Positions 7,510 through 15,425 of a stretch of DNA of 64,000 nt are shown here, one piece after another. The DNA is from DATJFH01 sp035495815 (GTDB lineage Bacteria; Acidobacteriota; Terriglobia; Bryobacterales; Bryobacteraceae): NCBI GenBank assembly GCA_035495815.1, contig DATJFH010000124.1, positions 13,800-77,799 of the forward strand, written 5' to 3'. Position numbers and translations under genes: made by a program. The notes beneath the pieces were generated by a model. The model was not told the origin of the DNA and did not search any database. It worked only from the letters and a program-made list of their open reading frames with translations. Positions within the stretch are counted from its first letter, which is position 1. Every line of letters starts with the position of its first letter.

Positions 7510-8771
7510 CGTACAATCCGCTGCCGTCGCAGAAGGCTTTTCATTCATCGACGGCTCGCATGAAGGGATTTTCGGGGCCGATCGGGTCGGGCAAGAGCCA
7601 AGCTCTGTGTCACGAGGCGATCCGGCTGACGTATCTGAACCCTGGGCGGTCGGGTCTGATCGGAGCGCCGACATACCCAATGTTGCGGGACACGACACAG
7701 CAGGCGCTGTTCGAAGCTTTGAACAGCAACGGCATTCCATACGAGTACGCGAAGGCGGAGAACGTTCTTCAGATGAAGGACAGCGGGTCGCGGATTCTGT
7801 TCCGGCCGGTCGACGAATTCGAGAGGCTGCGAGGCACGAACCTAGCCTGGTTCGGTCTGGATGAACTGACGTACTCGCCGGAGGGCGCATGGCTGCGACT
7901 CGAGGGCCGGCTGCGGGATCCAAAGGCGAAACGTCTGTGCGGATTCGCGGTATGGACGCCGAAAGGGTACGACTGGGTCTATCGACGATTCATCGCGGAG
8001 CGGAAGCCAGGCTATGAAGTGATCCAGGCGCAACCTTTCGAGAACCGCTTTCTGCTCGACCAGGTGCCGGATTTCTACGAGCGGCTGAAAGGGAGCTACG
8101 ACGAAAGATTCTTCCAGCAGGAGGCGCTGGGACAGTATCTGCACATGCAGGGAGGACTGGTTTATCACACATTCGACCGCAAGGACCACGTAGCGGATCT
8201 GAAAGTGGAGCCGAACCTGCCGCTGATGTGGGCAGTGGATTTCAACGTAGACCCGATGAGTTCAGTGGTGGCGCAGGTCCATCGTGGGGCGATCCGGGCG
8301 CTGGACGAGATCGTGCTGCGGCATGCGAGCACCGAGGAGGCATGTGAGCGGTTCCAGGCGGGCTTCGGCAAGCACCCGGCGGGCATTGTCGTGTATGGAG
8401 ACGCATCAGGGAACAGCGTCCAGACGACCGGCAGCTCGGACTATCAAATCATGCGGGAATTCTTCCGATCGCATGGCGGGATGCCCATGGAGTTTCGTGT
8501 TCCGAAGGCGAATCCGCTGGTGAGGGAGCGGGTGAACCTGATGAACGCCAAGCTGCGGCCTGCATCGGGAGAGATTCAACTCCTGGTACACAGGCGATGC
8601 AAGGAGCTGATCAAGGACTTCGAGCAAGTCTCCTACAAGGCCGACACGAACCTGATCGACAAGGACAGAGACCGGAGCCGGACGCACTTATCGGATGCGC
8701 TGGGCTACCTGGTATGGCAGGAATGCCGTCCGATGCGAACGATCGGATACAGGCCGGAGCGGCTGCTATAG
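7467..8771 (+). CDS. Phage terminase large subunit (TerL)
   Basis: The motor-nuclease that pumps and cuts DNA during capsid filling; 434 aa, normal for the family. The ATPase half has Walker A GPIGSGKS at 37-44 and Walker B LAWFGLDE at 126-133, ending in the catalytic D132-E133. The C-terminal RNase H-like nuclease half has its acidic residues in WAVDFNVD (D258), VVYGDASG (D312) and HLSDALGY (D410). All catalytic residues are present, so the protein looks functional. The ATG at 7467 lies inside the preceding small gene and is preceded by an AGGGTGG-like ribosome binding site. Confidence 0.95.
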   Translation: MDRKKRTGGIFRGIAYNPLPSQKAFHSSTARMKGFSGPIGSGKSQALCHEAIRLTYLNPGRSGLIGAPTYPMLRDTTQQALFEALNSNGIPYEYAKAENVLQMKDSGSRILFRPVDEFERLRGTNLAWFGLDELTYSPEGAWLRLEGRLRDPKAKRLCGFAVWTPKGYDWVYRRFIAERKPGYEVIQAQPFENRFLLDQVPDFYERLKGSYDERFFQQEALGQYLHMQGGLVYHTFDRKDHVADLKVEPNLPLMWAVDFNVDPMSSVVAQVHRGAIRALDEIVLRHASTEEACERFQAGFGKHPAGIVVYGDASGNSVQTTGSSDYQIMREFFRSHGGMPMEFRVPKANPLVRERVNLMNAKLRPASGEIQLLVHRRCKELIKDFEQVSYKADTNLIDKDRDRSRTHLSDALGYLVWQECRPMRTIGYRPERLL

Positions 8772-8817
8772 AGCGGCTGCGCGGCTTCCAACTGACAGCA
8801 CGTTTTTGGCGCGGGTG

Positions 8818-8856
8818 TCGCGATGAGTCGCGAGATGTCACGCACGAGCGCGTGCG
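8818..8856 (+). repeat. Two tandem short hairpins in the terL-portal spacer
   Basis: TCGCGA-TGAG-TCGCGA (8818-8833) is followed seven bases later by CGCACG-AGCG-CGTGCG (8841-8856). Both have 6-bp perfect stems and 4-nt loops, inside the 138-bp non-coding gap between terL and the portal start. They could be RNA processing or translation-control structures, or a packaging site; neither has a T-tract. Confidence 0.4.
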
Positions 8857-8909
8857 CCACGCCGTTGCGAAAGAAGCGGGCGGAGACGCCCCGATACAGG
8901 GTGAGGATC

Positions 8910-10319
8910 ATGGACAACATCAACCGGGAGCATCCCGAATACGAAGCGAAAAAAAAGATGTGGAAAAAGTATCGCGATCTGTACTCCGGCGGCGAGCAGC
9001 TTCGCGAGCGGGCCACCGAATACCTGATCCCAAGAAACAAAGAGCCGGACAAGGTCTATTCGGAACGCGTCAGCAGGGTGTATTACGAGAACTACATCGG
9101 GTCGATCATCGACTGGTACTCGGCTACGCTGCTTCGGCGCGAGCCAGTATTGACAGTCTCTGGGGCCAACGAATCCGGCAGGCAATTCTTCAATGAATTC
9201 GCGGAGGATTGCGATCTGAAGGGCACCAGCCTCTCGGACTTTTTCCGGCAGCAACTGGTCAACACACTCGTTTTCGGCAAAGCCTATGTCGCGCTCGAAT
9301 TCCCACGATTCTCGCAACCGGCGCCGAACCGGGCGGAGGAAGACGCGTCGGGCAGGTCGCGAGCGTTCCTGGTGGAGTACTCGGCCGACGAGGTCATCAA
9401 CTGGAGCTACGGTTCCGACGGGACTCCGGACTGGATCGTGATGCGGACGTCCTGCCTGAGGCAGGAGAAGGTGACAGACCCCGAATGGAAACGGGAGACC
9501 CGGTGGATCTACTACGACCGGGAAGATTTCCGGATCTACAGCAGTGTGGAAGGGCGCGACGGTGAGGCCGGCGCGATCCGTCTGGCAGATGAGGGCAAGC
9601 ACGGACTGGCCGCACAGCGCAGAGTGCCGGTCTTCCAACTCAAAGTGACCGACGGCCTTTGGCTGATGAACAAAGCGGCGCTGCTGCAACTGGAGCACTT
9701 CAACAAGTCGAATGCGCTGTCCTGGGCGCTGACGATGGGGCTTTTCGCGACGCCGGTCGTTTACTCCGACCGCGAATGGAACCAGATCGTCGGTGAAGGC
9801 TATTTCATTCAACTCTCACCCGAGGACAAGTTCGGCTGGACAGAGCCCGAAGGGCACGTGTTCAAGATTGCGGCCGAGAACCTCGACCGTCTCAAGGACG
9901 AGATTTACCGCGTCTGTTACCTGATCGCCCAGGCTGCGGGGCCGCAGGCGTCGGTGGCGCAGTCCGGATTGAGCAAGCAGCGGGACTTCTCGATCACGCA
10001 GGAGGTGCTGCGGGCATACGGAGACGCGGTGAAGGAAACGATCAAGCAGACGCTGAGGGCGATAGAGACCGCGCGCCAGGACGGTCTTGCGATCGACGTC
10101 TCCGGGCTGGATGAGTTCGACATCGGAGACTTCAGCAACGAGCTGGATGACGCGCGAAAGCTGCTGGAGATCGGGATCGAATCCGAGACCCTGAAAAAAC
10201 AGCTTTTCAAGAAGCTGGCGCTGAAATATTTCTGCGACGCCCGGCAGGAGATCAAGACGACGATCGCGGGGGAGATCGACGCTTCGTTTGAGCAGGGAAA
10301 AAGAGACAACGAGGGGTGA
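8910..10319 (+). CDS. Phage portal protein (DUF4055-like)
   Basis: The portal forms the dodecameric ring through which DNA enters the capsid and to which the terminase docks. The 469-aa product opens with HPEYEAKKKMWKKYRDLYSGG and YENYIGSIIDWYSATLLRREP, a pattern typical of DUF4055-type portals, and ends with a helical segment (residues about 350-460) like a portal stem and crown. Its place immediately after TerL supports this. The start at 8910 follows GGTGAGG closely; an in-frame ATG at 8823 would add 29 arginine-rich residues covering the two hairpins and looks less natural. Intact, with no frame disruption. Confidence 0.85.
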   Translation: MDNINREHPEYEAKKKMWKKYRDLYSGGEQLRERATEYLIPRNKEPDKVYSERVSRVYYENYIGSIIDWYSATLLRREPVLTVSGANESGRQFFNEFAEDCDLKGTSLSDFFRQQLVNTLVFGKAYVALEFPRFSQPAPNRAEEDASGRSRAFLVEYSADEVINWSYGSDGTPDWIVMRTSCLRQEKVTDPEWKRETRWIYYDREDFRIYSSVEGRDGEAGAIRLADEGKHGLAAQRRVPVFQLKVTDGLWLMNKAALLQLEHFNKSNALSWALTMGLFATPVVYSDREWNQIVGEGYFIQLSPEDKFGWTEPEGHVFKIAAENLDRLKDEIYRVCYLIAQAAGPQASVAQSGLSKQRDFSITQEVLRAYGDAVKETIKQTLRAIETARQDGLAIDVSGLDEFDIGDFSNELDDARKLLEIGIESETLKKQLFKKLALKYFCDARQEIKTTIAGEIDASFEQGKRDNEG

Positions 10320-10322
10320 TTC

Positions 10323-10904
10323 ATGGACGAAACGAGCAAAGACAAGACCGAGCAAACGGGGGCAGTGGACGTAGTATCGATTGTCCGCCAGGCGATTGAG
10401 GAGTTCACGCGGAAGGATCAGGCCAAGAACGAACCTGCCTACAAAGTGGAGCTTCAGGAGGAGCGGCGGCGGCGGGAGCAGCTGGAGCGCCGGCTGGATG
10501 AACTGGTCGAGGAGAATCGGCGCAGCAAACAGATCGCCGAGGAAGCCCAGACCGGTTCGACGATCCGGGCCGAGCTGCAGCGGCTGGGAGTGGCCAAGTT
10601 GGATCTGGCGTTCCGGGCTGTGCGGGAGGACATCGTACGGTCGGATGATGGGCGGCTGATCGCGCATGGGGAGAACGGCGAAATGGCGGTAAAGGATTAC
10701 CTGGCCCATTTCGTCAGCGCGAATCCTGAGTTCCTGCCGGCCCGAATTTCCGGCGGATCGGGCATTACGGCGGCGCAGAAGGCTCCGCCGGCGCATACGC
10801 CAAACGTCGATTTGGACAGGATCAAACCGGGGATGAGCCGGGAAGAAATGGAACGGGTGCGGCAGGAGATCCTCCGGATCGCTTCGCATCCCAAAGGGAT
10901 GTAG
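10323..10904 (+). CDS. Predicted capsid scaffold protein
   Basis: A 193-aa, highly charged protein between portal and coat genes, the standard place for an internal scaffold that guides procapsid assembly. Residues about 40-80 are Glu/Arg-rich heptad-like sequence (ELQEERRRREQLERRL, then DELVEENRR) predicting a coiled coil. The C-terminus is short, basic and helical (MERVRQEILRIASHPKGM), like the coat-binding tails of scaffolds. There is no protease domain, so this is a separate scaffold rather than a protease-scaffold fusion. It begins 4 bp after the portal stop. Function is inferred from position and composition. Confidence 0.65.
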   Translation: MDETSKDKTEQTGAVDVVSIVRQAIEEFTRKDQAKNEPAYKVELQEERRRREQLERRLDELVEENRRSKQIAEEAQTGSTIRAELQRLGVAKLDLAFRAVREDIVRSDDGRLIAHGENGEMAVKDYLAHFVSANPEFLPARISGGSGITAAQKAPPAHTPNVDLDRIKPGMSREEMERVRQEILRIASHPKGM

Positions 10905-10972
10905 CAAAGGCCGCCACTCCGGCGGGAAGGGCAGCGATGCCCAAATTCAAAAAAACAGAACAGGGAGAATAG

Positions 10973-11884
10973 ATGCCTGCAATAACTTCAGCGAACTTAG
11001 CGAGCGCGATTGTGAAACTGGTGGCGGCCGATGCTTTGCCCGCCCTGGTGGGGAACCTCGTGATGGGGAACCTGGTCAATCGCGATTACGAGCCGGTCCT
11101 GGCGCAAGCCGGAGACACGGTAAACATTCCGATCGCACCGACCCTGGTGGCGCACAACATGGCCGAAGGCGATGCGGTACAACTCCAGAATCCGAACGTC
11201 ACGAATGCGCAGATCGTGCTGAACACGCATGCCGAAGCGACGTTCCAGATTCCGGACGTGACCAAGGTGCTGGCGGTACCGGACCTGCTGCAGCTGTACA
11301 TGAACCCGGCGGTGGTCGCCATCGCGCAGAAGATCGAGACGGATCTGTTGGGTCTTTACGCGTCGTTCACCTCCAACACACCGGTGGGAACGGCGGGCAC
11401 GGCGATCACCGAGGCCGTAGTGGACTCGGCGGAAACGGCGCTGTTCCAGGCGAAAGTTCCGGCGAGCGAACCGAAATACCTGGTGGTGGACGCGGCGACC
11501 TATTCGCAGTTGCGGCAGATCGACCGGTTCAGCGAATTCCAGACGGCCGGTGAAGCGGGACTTCGCGCCCTGGTGGACGGAACGGTAGGGAAGATCAAGG
11601 ACTTCTTCGTGTTCCGGTCGCAATTCATTTCGAAGACAGGCAGCAGCCCGATTACGACGCATAACCTGGCGTTCGCAAAGAATGCGATCGGGCTGGTGGT
11701 GCGGCGGATGCCACAGCCGCTTCCCGGAACGGGGGCGATCGCCGAGTACGCCGAGCTGGGCAATTTCGGCGTGCGGGTGATCATGAGCTACGAGCCGAAC
11801 ACGCTGGCGCAGCAGTTCACGGTGGACGTCCTGTACGGGGCGGCCGTGATCCGCAATGGCTTTGGCGTGCAGGTGAACAGCTAG
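10973..11884 (+). CDS. Major capsid protein, P22 coat family
   Basis: The main shell protein, 303 aa. After a hydrophobic N-terminal helix it carries VNRDYEPVLAQAGDTVNIP (residues about 36-54), the signature of the P22 gp5-type coat family (RDYExxFAxxGDTVNI). Later segments fit the HK97-fold domains. There is no cleavable delta domain, consistent with the absence of a prohead protease in the cluster. A 68-bp gap with two 5-bp hairpins (around 10913 and 10928) and AGGGAGA just before the ATG precede it; a strong hairpin follows. The separate leader and trailer suggest high expression relative to neighbours. Confidence 0.87.
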   Translation: MPAITSANLASAIVKLVAADALPALVGNLVMGNLVNRDYEPVLAQAGDTVNIPIAPTLVAHNMAEGDAVQLQNPNVTNAQIVLNTHAEATFQIPDVTKVLAVPDLLQLYMNPAVVAIAQKIETDLLGLYASFTSNTPVGTAGTAITEAVVDSAETALFQAKVPASEPKYLVVDAATYSQLRQIDRFSEFQTAGEAGLRALVDGTVGKIKDFFVFRSQFISKTGSSPITTHNLAFAKNAIGLVVRRMPQPLPGTGAIAEYAELGNFGVRVIMSYEPNTLAQQFTVDVLYGAAVIRNGFGVQVNS

Positions 11885-11897
11885 CGGCCGAGGGGTG

Positions 11898-11929
11898 AGA
11901 GTCGGGCAGGCAGATCGCCTGCCCGCTCT
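11898..11929 (+). promoter_or_regulatory. Stem-loop after the major capsid gene
   Basis: CGGGCAGGC (11903-11911) pairs perfectly with GCCTGCCCG (11917-11925) around loop AGATC. An outer AGAG/CTCT extends the stem to 13 bp with one bulged T. Only CTTG follows, not a T-tract, so it is more likely a transcript-stabilising or partial-termination element that keeps capsid mRNA in excess over tail genes. Confidence 0.6.
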
Positions 11930-11945
11930 TGAAAAGGACAATTTT

Positions 11946-12272
11946 ATGGATCTGAAAGCGTACTACCAGAAAATCCGGGACCTGGAGCAGGACCTGAAGC
12001 GCACATACGCTGTGGTTGTCAGCCTGGAGACGGCGGACGGCGGGGCGGAGGGCGTGCTGACGGAGGTAGCCGCGCGGCTCGCCGCCAAGATGATCGTGGA
12101 GGGCCGCGCAAGACGCGCCACCAAAGAGGAAGAGAAGGAGTTTCTGGAGCAGAAGCTTGAAGCAAGGCGTGTATCGGATCACGTCGAAGCGACGAAGCGG
12201 ATGCAGATCACGGTTGTGTCGGAAAGCGATCTTCGGGCATCGAAAGGCGTGAAGGCGCCGCCGAAGCAGTAA
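11946..12272 (+). CDS. Small conserved-looking phage protein of unknown function
   Basis: A 108-aa protein between the coat and connector genes. It is helical and charged: an N-terminal segment (LKAYYQKIRDLEQDLKRTY), a small central region, and a basic/acidic helix (ARRATKEEEKEFLEQKLEARR). It shows no motif that I can tie to a known family. AAGGA sits 8 nt before the ATG. Position suggests a head decoration or head-completion role, but nothing in the sequence proves that. Confidence 0.6.
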   Translation: MDLKAYYQKIRDLEQDLKRTYAVVVSLETADGGAEGVLTEVAARLAAKMIVEGRARRATKEEEKEFLEQKLEARRVSDHVEATKRMQITVVSESDLRASKGVKAPPKQ

Positions 12273-12283
12273 AGGAGCGAGCG

Positions 12284-13027
12284 ATGCTACTGACTGACAC
12301 TCCGGTAATTGCGATCGAGGATCTGGCAGACCACGAAACCGCGATTCTCGAAACAGCCGCTGTAGAAGGCATCAACCTGACAGTGAAGATCGGACTGGCG
12401 ACCGATGAAGTCGGGTTGGAATTACAGAGCCGGTTTCCGCAGCTCGGGCTGGTGAACATCCACCTGAACAACGTGGTGGTGACCCCCGCTCTGCGATTGT
12501 GGTTGATTTTCCATACGCTCGAGATCGTCTATCGGGACGCTTACCACAATCAGCTCAACGACCGCTACAAGGCGAAATGGAACGAGTATAAGAACCTGTC
12601 TTCTTTTGCGGCGAGACTGCTGGTCAGGATCGGGATCGGAACAGTAGTGGATCCGATACCGCAGGCGGCGCATCCGCAACTCAGCCTGGTTCCCGGGCAG
12701 CTTCCAGCGGCCAAATACTTCGTCCAGGTGGCGTGGCGGAACTCGAGCGGCGCCGAGGGGCGTCCCAGCGAGATGACGGCTATCGTTGTCCCGAACGGCA
12801 GCACGCTGGAGGTAGCGGTGATGAATCCACCGGCGAACGCCGTGGCGTGGAATGTGTACGCAGGGACGAATCCCGACAATCTATTTCTGCAGAATCAGGC
12901 GCCGCTGAGTCCGGCGGATATCTGGCTCGCGCCCGATTCCGGACTGTTGACCAGCGGTCCACAGCCGGGCACGGGACAGGAACCGACGTTCCTCACTCCG
13001 GGTCCACGCATTCTCCTTCGGGGGTAA
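12284..13027 (+). CDS. Probable head-tail connector with C-terminal fibronectin-like domain
   Basis: The 247-aa product has a mixed N-terminal part (about 1-120) where adaptor or connector proteins are expected. From about 135 to 215 there is a beta-rich domain (AAKYFVQVAWRNSSGAEG, then AWNVYAGTNPDNLFLQ). The second segment matches AFHVYRGPNPSELFRI in the 1306-aa hub protein, so the two virion proteins share a fibronectin-III-like module. It begins 11 bp after the preceding gene. The connector role is inferred from gene order. Confidence 0.55.
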   Translation: MLLTDTPVIAIEDLADHETAILETAAVEGINLTVKIGLATDEVGLELQSRFPQLGLVNIHLNNVVVTPALRLWLIFHTLEIVYRDAYHNQLNDRYKAKWNEYKNLSSFAARLLVRIGIGTVVDPIPQAAHPQLSLVPGQLPAAKYFVQVAWRNSSGAEGRPSEMTAIVVPNGSTLEVAVMNPPANAVAWNVYAGTNPDNLFLQNQAPLSPADIWLAPDSGLLTSGPQPGTGQEPTFLTPGPRILLRG

Positions 13028-13029
13028 AG

Positions 13030-13527
13030 ATGGCGAACATCGGAACACGCGCTACAACCAAACTCTTTCAGCTGCTGAAGACACCGGCGGGATTGAGCGA
13101 GAACCTGGCGGCGGTGGCTGAGCTGGAGGGCCTTATCCTGGCGCCGATCAGCGACCGGCAAGTTCTCATCCAGAACGTGGCTCAGGAGTTTCTGGAGCGC
13201 TCGCTCGACTTGAAGTATCCCACGCTGCTTCTCTATTGCGAAAAGATCACTAACGATCTGCGGGAAAAGTTCCGCACGTTCTCGGGAAAGGCGCAGATGG
13301 CGATTGAAGTCCGGGTTTCTCAGGACCGGATTGAGGGACTGGAGAAGCTGCTGGAGGTTTACGTAGACACTGTCACCCGCATTCTCGATCAGAATCGCGG
13401 CGACTGGGGCAACGGGATGTTTTACACCGGGGGATACGAAGCGACGTTCGGCGAGATGAAACACGGCGGCCGCAATTTTATCCAGACCGGGAAGATCAGA
13501 TTTGAAGTGCTGGCCAGTATCGATTGA
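13030..13527 (+). CDS. Probable tail-completion or neck protein
   Basis: The 165-aa product has a helical first half (TTKLFQLLKTPAG, EFLERSLDLKYPTLLLYCEK) and a beta-rich end (GMFYTGGYEATFGEMKHGG). It starts 2 bp after the connector gene, with GGGGGTAAAG before the ATG. Position between connector and tail-tube-like genes, and its size, suit a tail terminator or neck protein. I do not recognise a family from the residues alone. Confidence 0.5.
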   Translation: MANIGTRATTKLFQLLKTPAGLSENLAAVAELEGLILAPISDRQVLIQNVAQEFLERSLDLKYPTLLLYCEKITNDLREKFRTFSGKAQMAIEVRVSQDRIEGLEKLLEVYVDTVTRILDQNRGDWGNGMFYTGGYEATFGEMKHGGRNFIQTGKIRFEVLASID

Positions 13528-13556
13528 TCACGTCGCATCAAAAAGGGAGCGGATCC

Positions 13557-14729
13557 ATGTCTTGTTACATTTCTTCAAACGCAAACCGGCTGTACACGGC
13601 GCTAGAGAGCGCCTATGGACAGGTTCCGGCAATTACGGCAGCGAACCGGATCGCGGCAATCAAGCTGGCGACGAGGCAGGAACTGGAGACCGCGGAGCGC
13701 CGGGACAAAACGGGCAGCAGGACATTCCCCGGGTTTCCGATGGGCCTGCGCCGCCGCACCAGCTTTGATCTGACGACGTATATGACGAGTTGGGACAATC
13801 CGTTTTCCGGACCACCGAGCTATGACCCGCTGTTCCGGTCGAGCCTGGGGGGAACGCCGCTTCTGTTCCTGGGTGGAACAGTGGCGGCGGGCACGCAGAG
13901 CGCCCTGACGTTCCAGTCCGCGCACGGACTGATCCCGAACCAGGCGGTCTCGCACGGGGGCGAGATCCGCTTCGTGTCGGCGATCGTGGACACGCTCACG
14001 GTGCAGCTCAACGCGCCGCTGTCCGTAACGCCTTTGGCCGGCGCGCCAATCGGCGCCACGATCACCTACTTTCCGGCAACCGACCTGCCGAGCCTGAGCC
14101 TCTATGACTACTGGCTGCCGGCCTCGGCGGTGCAAAGGATCCTCTCCGGCGCGGTAGTGGACAAGATGCAGATCGAGCTGAACGGCGACTATCACCAGTT
14201 CGAGTTCAGCGGGCCGGCGCGAGATTTGATCGACAGCGTGAGCTTCAGCAGCGGTGACGGACAGCTAACCAGCTTCCCGGCCGAGCCGGATCCGGCGCCG
14301 TTCAATTACTCGATCATCCCCGGGCACCTGGGGCAAGTATGGCTCGGGACCGGGCCTGATCGCTTTTATACGTTAACCAGCGGATCCGTTTCGCTGGACA
14401 ACAATCTGGCTTTACGGGTGAAGGAATTCGGGAGCAGCCTGCCGAGGTGTATTTCCCCTGGAAACCGCACGGTCCTGGCCAAATTCGAACTTTACGAACA
14501 GGACGATCAGGCAACCAAGGAGCTGTACCAGAACGCGCGGCTGCAATCGCCGGTAGAAGTGATGTTTCAGCTGGGTCAGAAGAGCGGACAACTGTTCGGA
14601 GTACGAATGACCAGCGTGATTCCGCAAGTGCCGGATTTCGACGACAGCGATGGACGTTTGCAGTGGAAATTCGCCAATTCCCAAGCGCAGGGCACGCTGG
14701 ACGACGAGATCACCGTGGCCTTCGGATAG
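13557..14729 (+). CDS. Probable tail tube protein
   Basis: The 390-aa, beta-rich protein lies directly before the tail-assembly chaperone pair, the standard place for the major tail tube subunit of non-contractile tails. The C-terminal part (VEVMFQLGQKSGQLFGVRM, then LQWKFANSQAQGTL) has the alternating pattern of tube subunits. The middle contains an inserted-looking beta domain (residues about 110-180), which would explain a length above the usual 150-250 aa. The start at 13557 follows GGGAGCGG. There is no sheath gene, so a contractile tail is unlikely. Confidence in the specific role is moderate. Confidence 0.5.
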   Translation: MSCYISSNANRLYTALESAYGQVPAITAANRIAAIKLATRQELETAERRDKTGSRTFPGFPMGLRRRTSFDLTTYMTSWDNPFSGPPSYDPLFRSSLGGTPLLFLGGTVAAGTQSALTFQSAHGLIPNQAVSHGGEIRFVSAIVDTLTVQLNAPLSVTPLAGAPIGATITYFPATDLPSLSLYDYWLPASAVQRILSGAVVDKMQIELNGDYHQFEFSGPARDLIDSVSFSSGDGQLTSFPAEPDPAPFNYSIIPGHLGQVWLGTGPDRFYTLTSGSVSLDNNLALRVKEFGSSLPRCISPGNRTVLAKFELYEQDDQATKELYQNARLQSPVEVMFQLGQKSGQLFGVRMTSVIPQVPDFDDSDGRLQWKFANSQAQGTLDDEITVAFG

Positions 14730-14733
14730 AGCG

Positions 14734-15096
14734 ATGACTTACGAAAGCATTCTGGAGCGAGAGTCACACACAGCGCCCGAAGTTACGTTCGTACTGGCAA
14801 AGATGTCCTTCGGGCGGCGGCTGGAACTGACGCGGCGTCTGCGGGAAATCGCGCAGCGGGTCGAATTTCTCGAGGCAGGAGACGTGAGGGAGAAGATCGA
14901 GGCGGCGTTGTTGTCGGCCGAGATCGAGCGGCTCTACGTGGTGTGGGGAATAAAAGAGATCCGCGGACTGGAGCTGGACGGAGAGCCGGCGACTCCGGAG
15001 TCGCTGGCTTCGATCGGACCCGAGGAGCTGTTTCGCGAAGCACTGGCCTTCGTCAAATCGGAATGCGGCTTGACGGAGACAGAGAGAAAAAACTAA
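14734..15096 (+). CDS. Tail assembly chaperone, short (gpG-like) form
   Basis: The 120-aa helical protein occupies the place of lambda gpG between tail tube and tape measure. It carries no catalytic motif, as expected for a chaperone that coats the tape measure during tail assembly. Its last sense codons are AGA AAA AAC directly before TAA, which form a perfect -1 slippery heptamer; ribosomes that slip would fuse it to the following frame. It starts 4 bp after the tail tube stop. An in-frame upstream extension inside the tail tube gene is not supported. Confidence 0.7.
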   Translation: MTYESILERESHTAPEVTFVLAKMSFGRRLELTRRLREIAQRVEFLEAGDVREKIEAALLSAEIERLYVVWGIKEIRGLELDGEPATPESLASIGPEELFREALAFVKSECGLTETERKN

Positions 15097-15425
15097 TCGT
15101 CGCCTTTCACTTTCAACATTCCAACCAGGCCGGCTGGAAGTGCGACATCTGCCGGCGAGACGGCCTGGAGATGACCCGTCGGTGCGGATGGATACCGGCG
15201 GCGCTACAGACACCCGCAAAAGCAGTTTGGGCCCGAAAGCGTGTGTCGACGGACCATTGTCCGAAATCCATCATCAGCGCACAGAGTCTGACGTGGATCG
15301 AGCAGTTCTATGTGTGGCGGAAGCTGGGTCCGAGCTATCCCGGTGAACTATCGGCTCGGGAAGTGGAGGCGTTTCTGATTCTGGAGCACGAAGCACAGGA
15401 GGAGGGAAACGATGGCAGGCAGTAA
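15063..15425 (+). CDS. Downstream (T-like) part of the tail assembly chaperone, read by -1 frameshift
   Basis: This frame is open from 15063 and lies in the -1 frame relative to the gene before it. With a slip at 15087-15093 the fusion continues as LIVAFHFQHSNQ and runs to 15425, giving a product of about 230 aa, as with lambda gpGT. The frame-2 part has a CDICRR pair and helical C-terminus (LSAREVEAFLILEHEAQEE). The independent ATG at 15063 has no good ribosome binding site, so frameshifting is the likelier route. Its end overlaps the tape measure start by 14 bp. Confidence 0.7.
   Translation: MRLDGDREKKLIVAFHFQHSNQAGWKCDICRRDGLEMTRRCGWIPAALQTPAKAVWARKRVSTDHCPKSIISAQSLTWIEQFYVWRKLGPSYPGELSAREVEAFLILEHEAQEEGNDGRQ
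15075..15093 (+). promoter_or_regulatory. Programmed -1 ribosomal frameshift site, A AAA AAC with upstream SD-like GGAG
   Basis: The heptamer A AAA AAC (15087-15093) fits X XXY YYZ in the zero frame of the short chaperone, immediately before its TAA stop (15094-15096). GGAG at 15075-15078 lies 8 nt upstream, a spacing like the Shine-Dalgarno stimulator of dnaX frameshifting. GCCGGC repeats at about 15130 and 15152 could form a downstream stem. Confidence 0.8.

Noticed and set aside
6864..7544. 226-codon minus-strand frame across the left edge of the phage block
   Set aside because: Only its last 50-60 residues look protein-like; the rest is Ser/Lys-rich shadow of the plus-strand small terminase-like and terL genes.
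10905..10972. Possible terminator or promoter between scaffold and coat genes
   Set aside because: Two 5-bp hairpins without T-tract and no recognisable -35/-10 pair.
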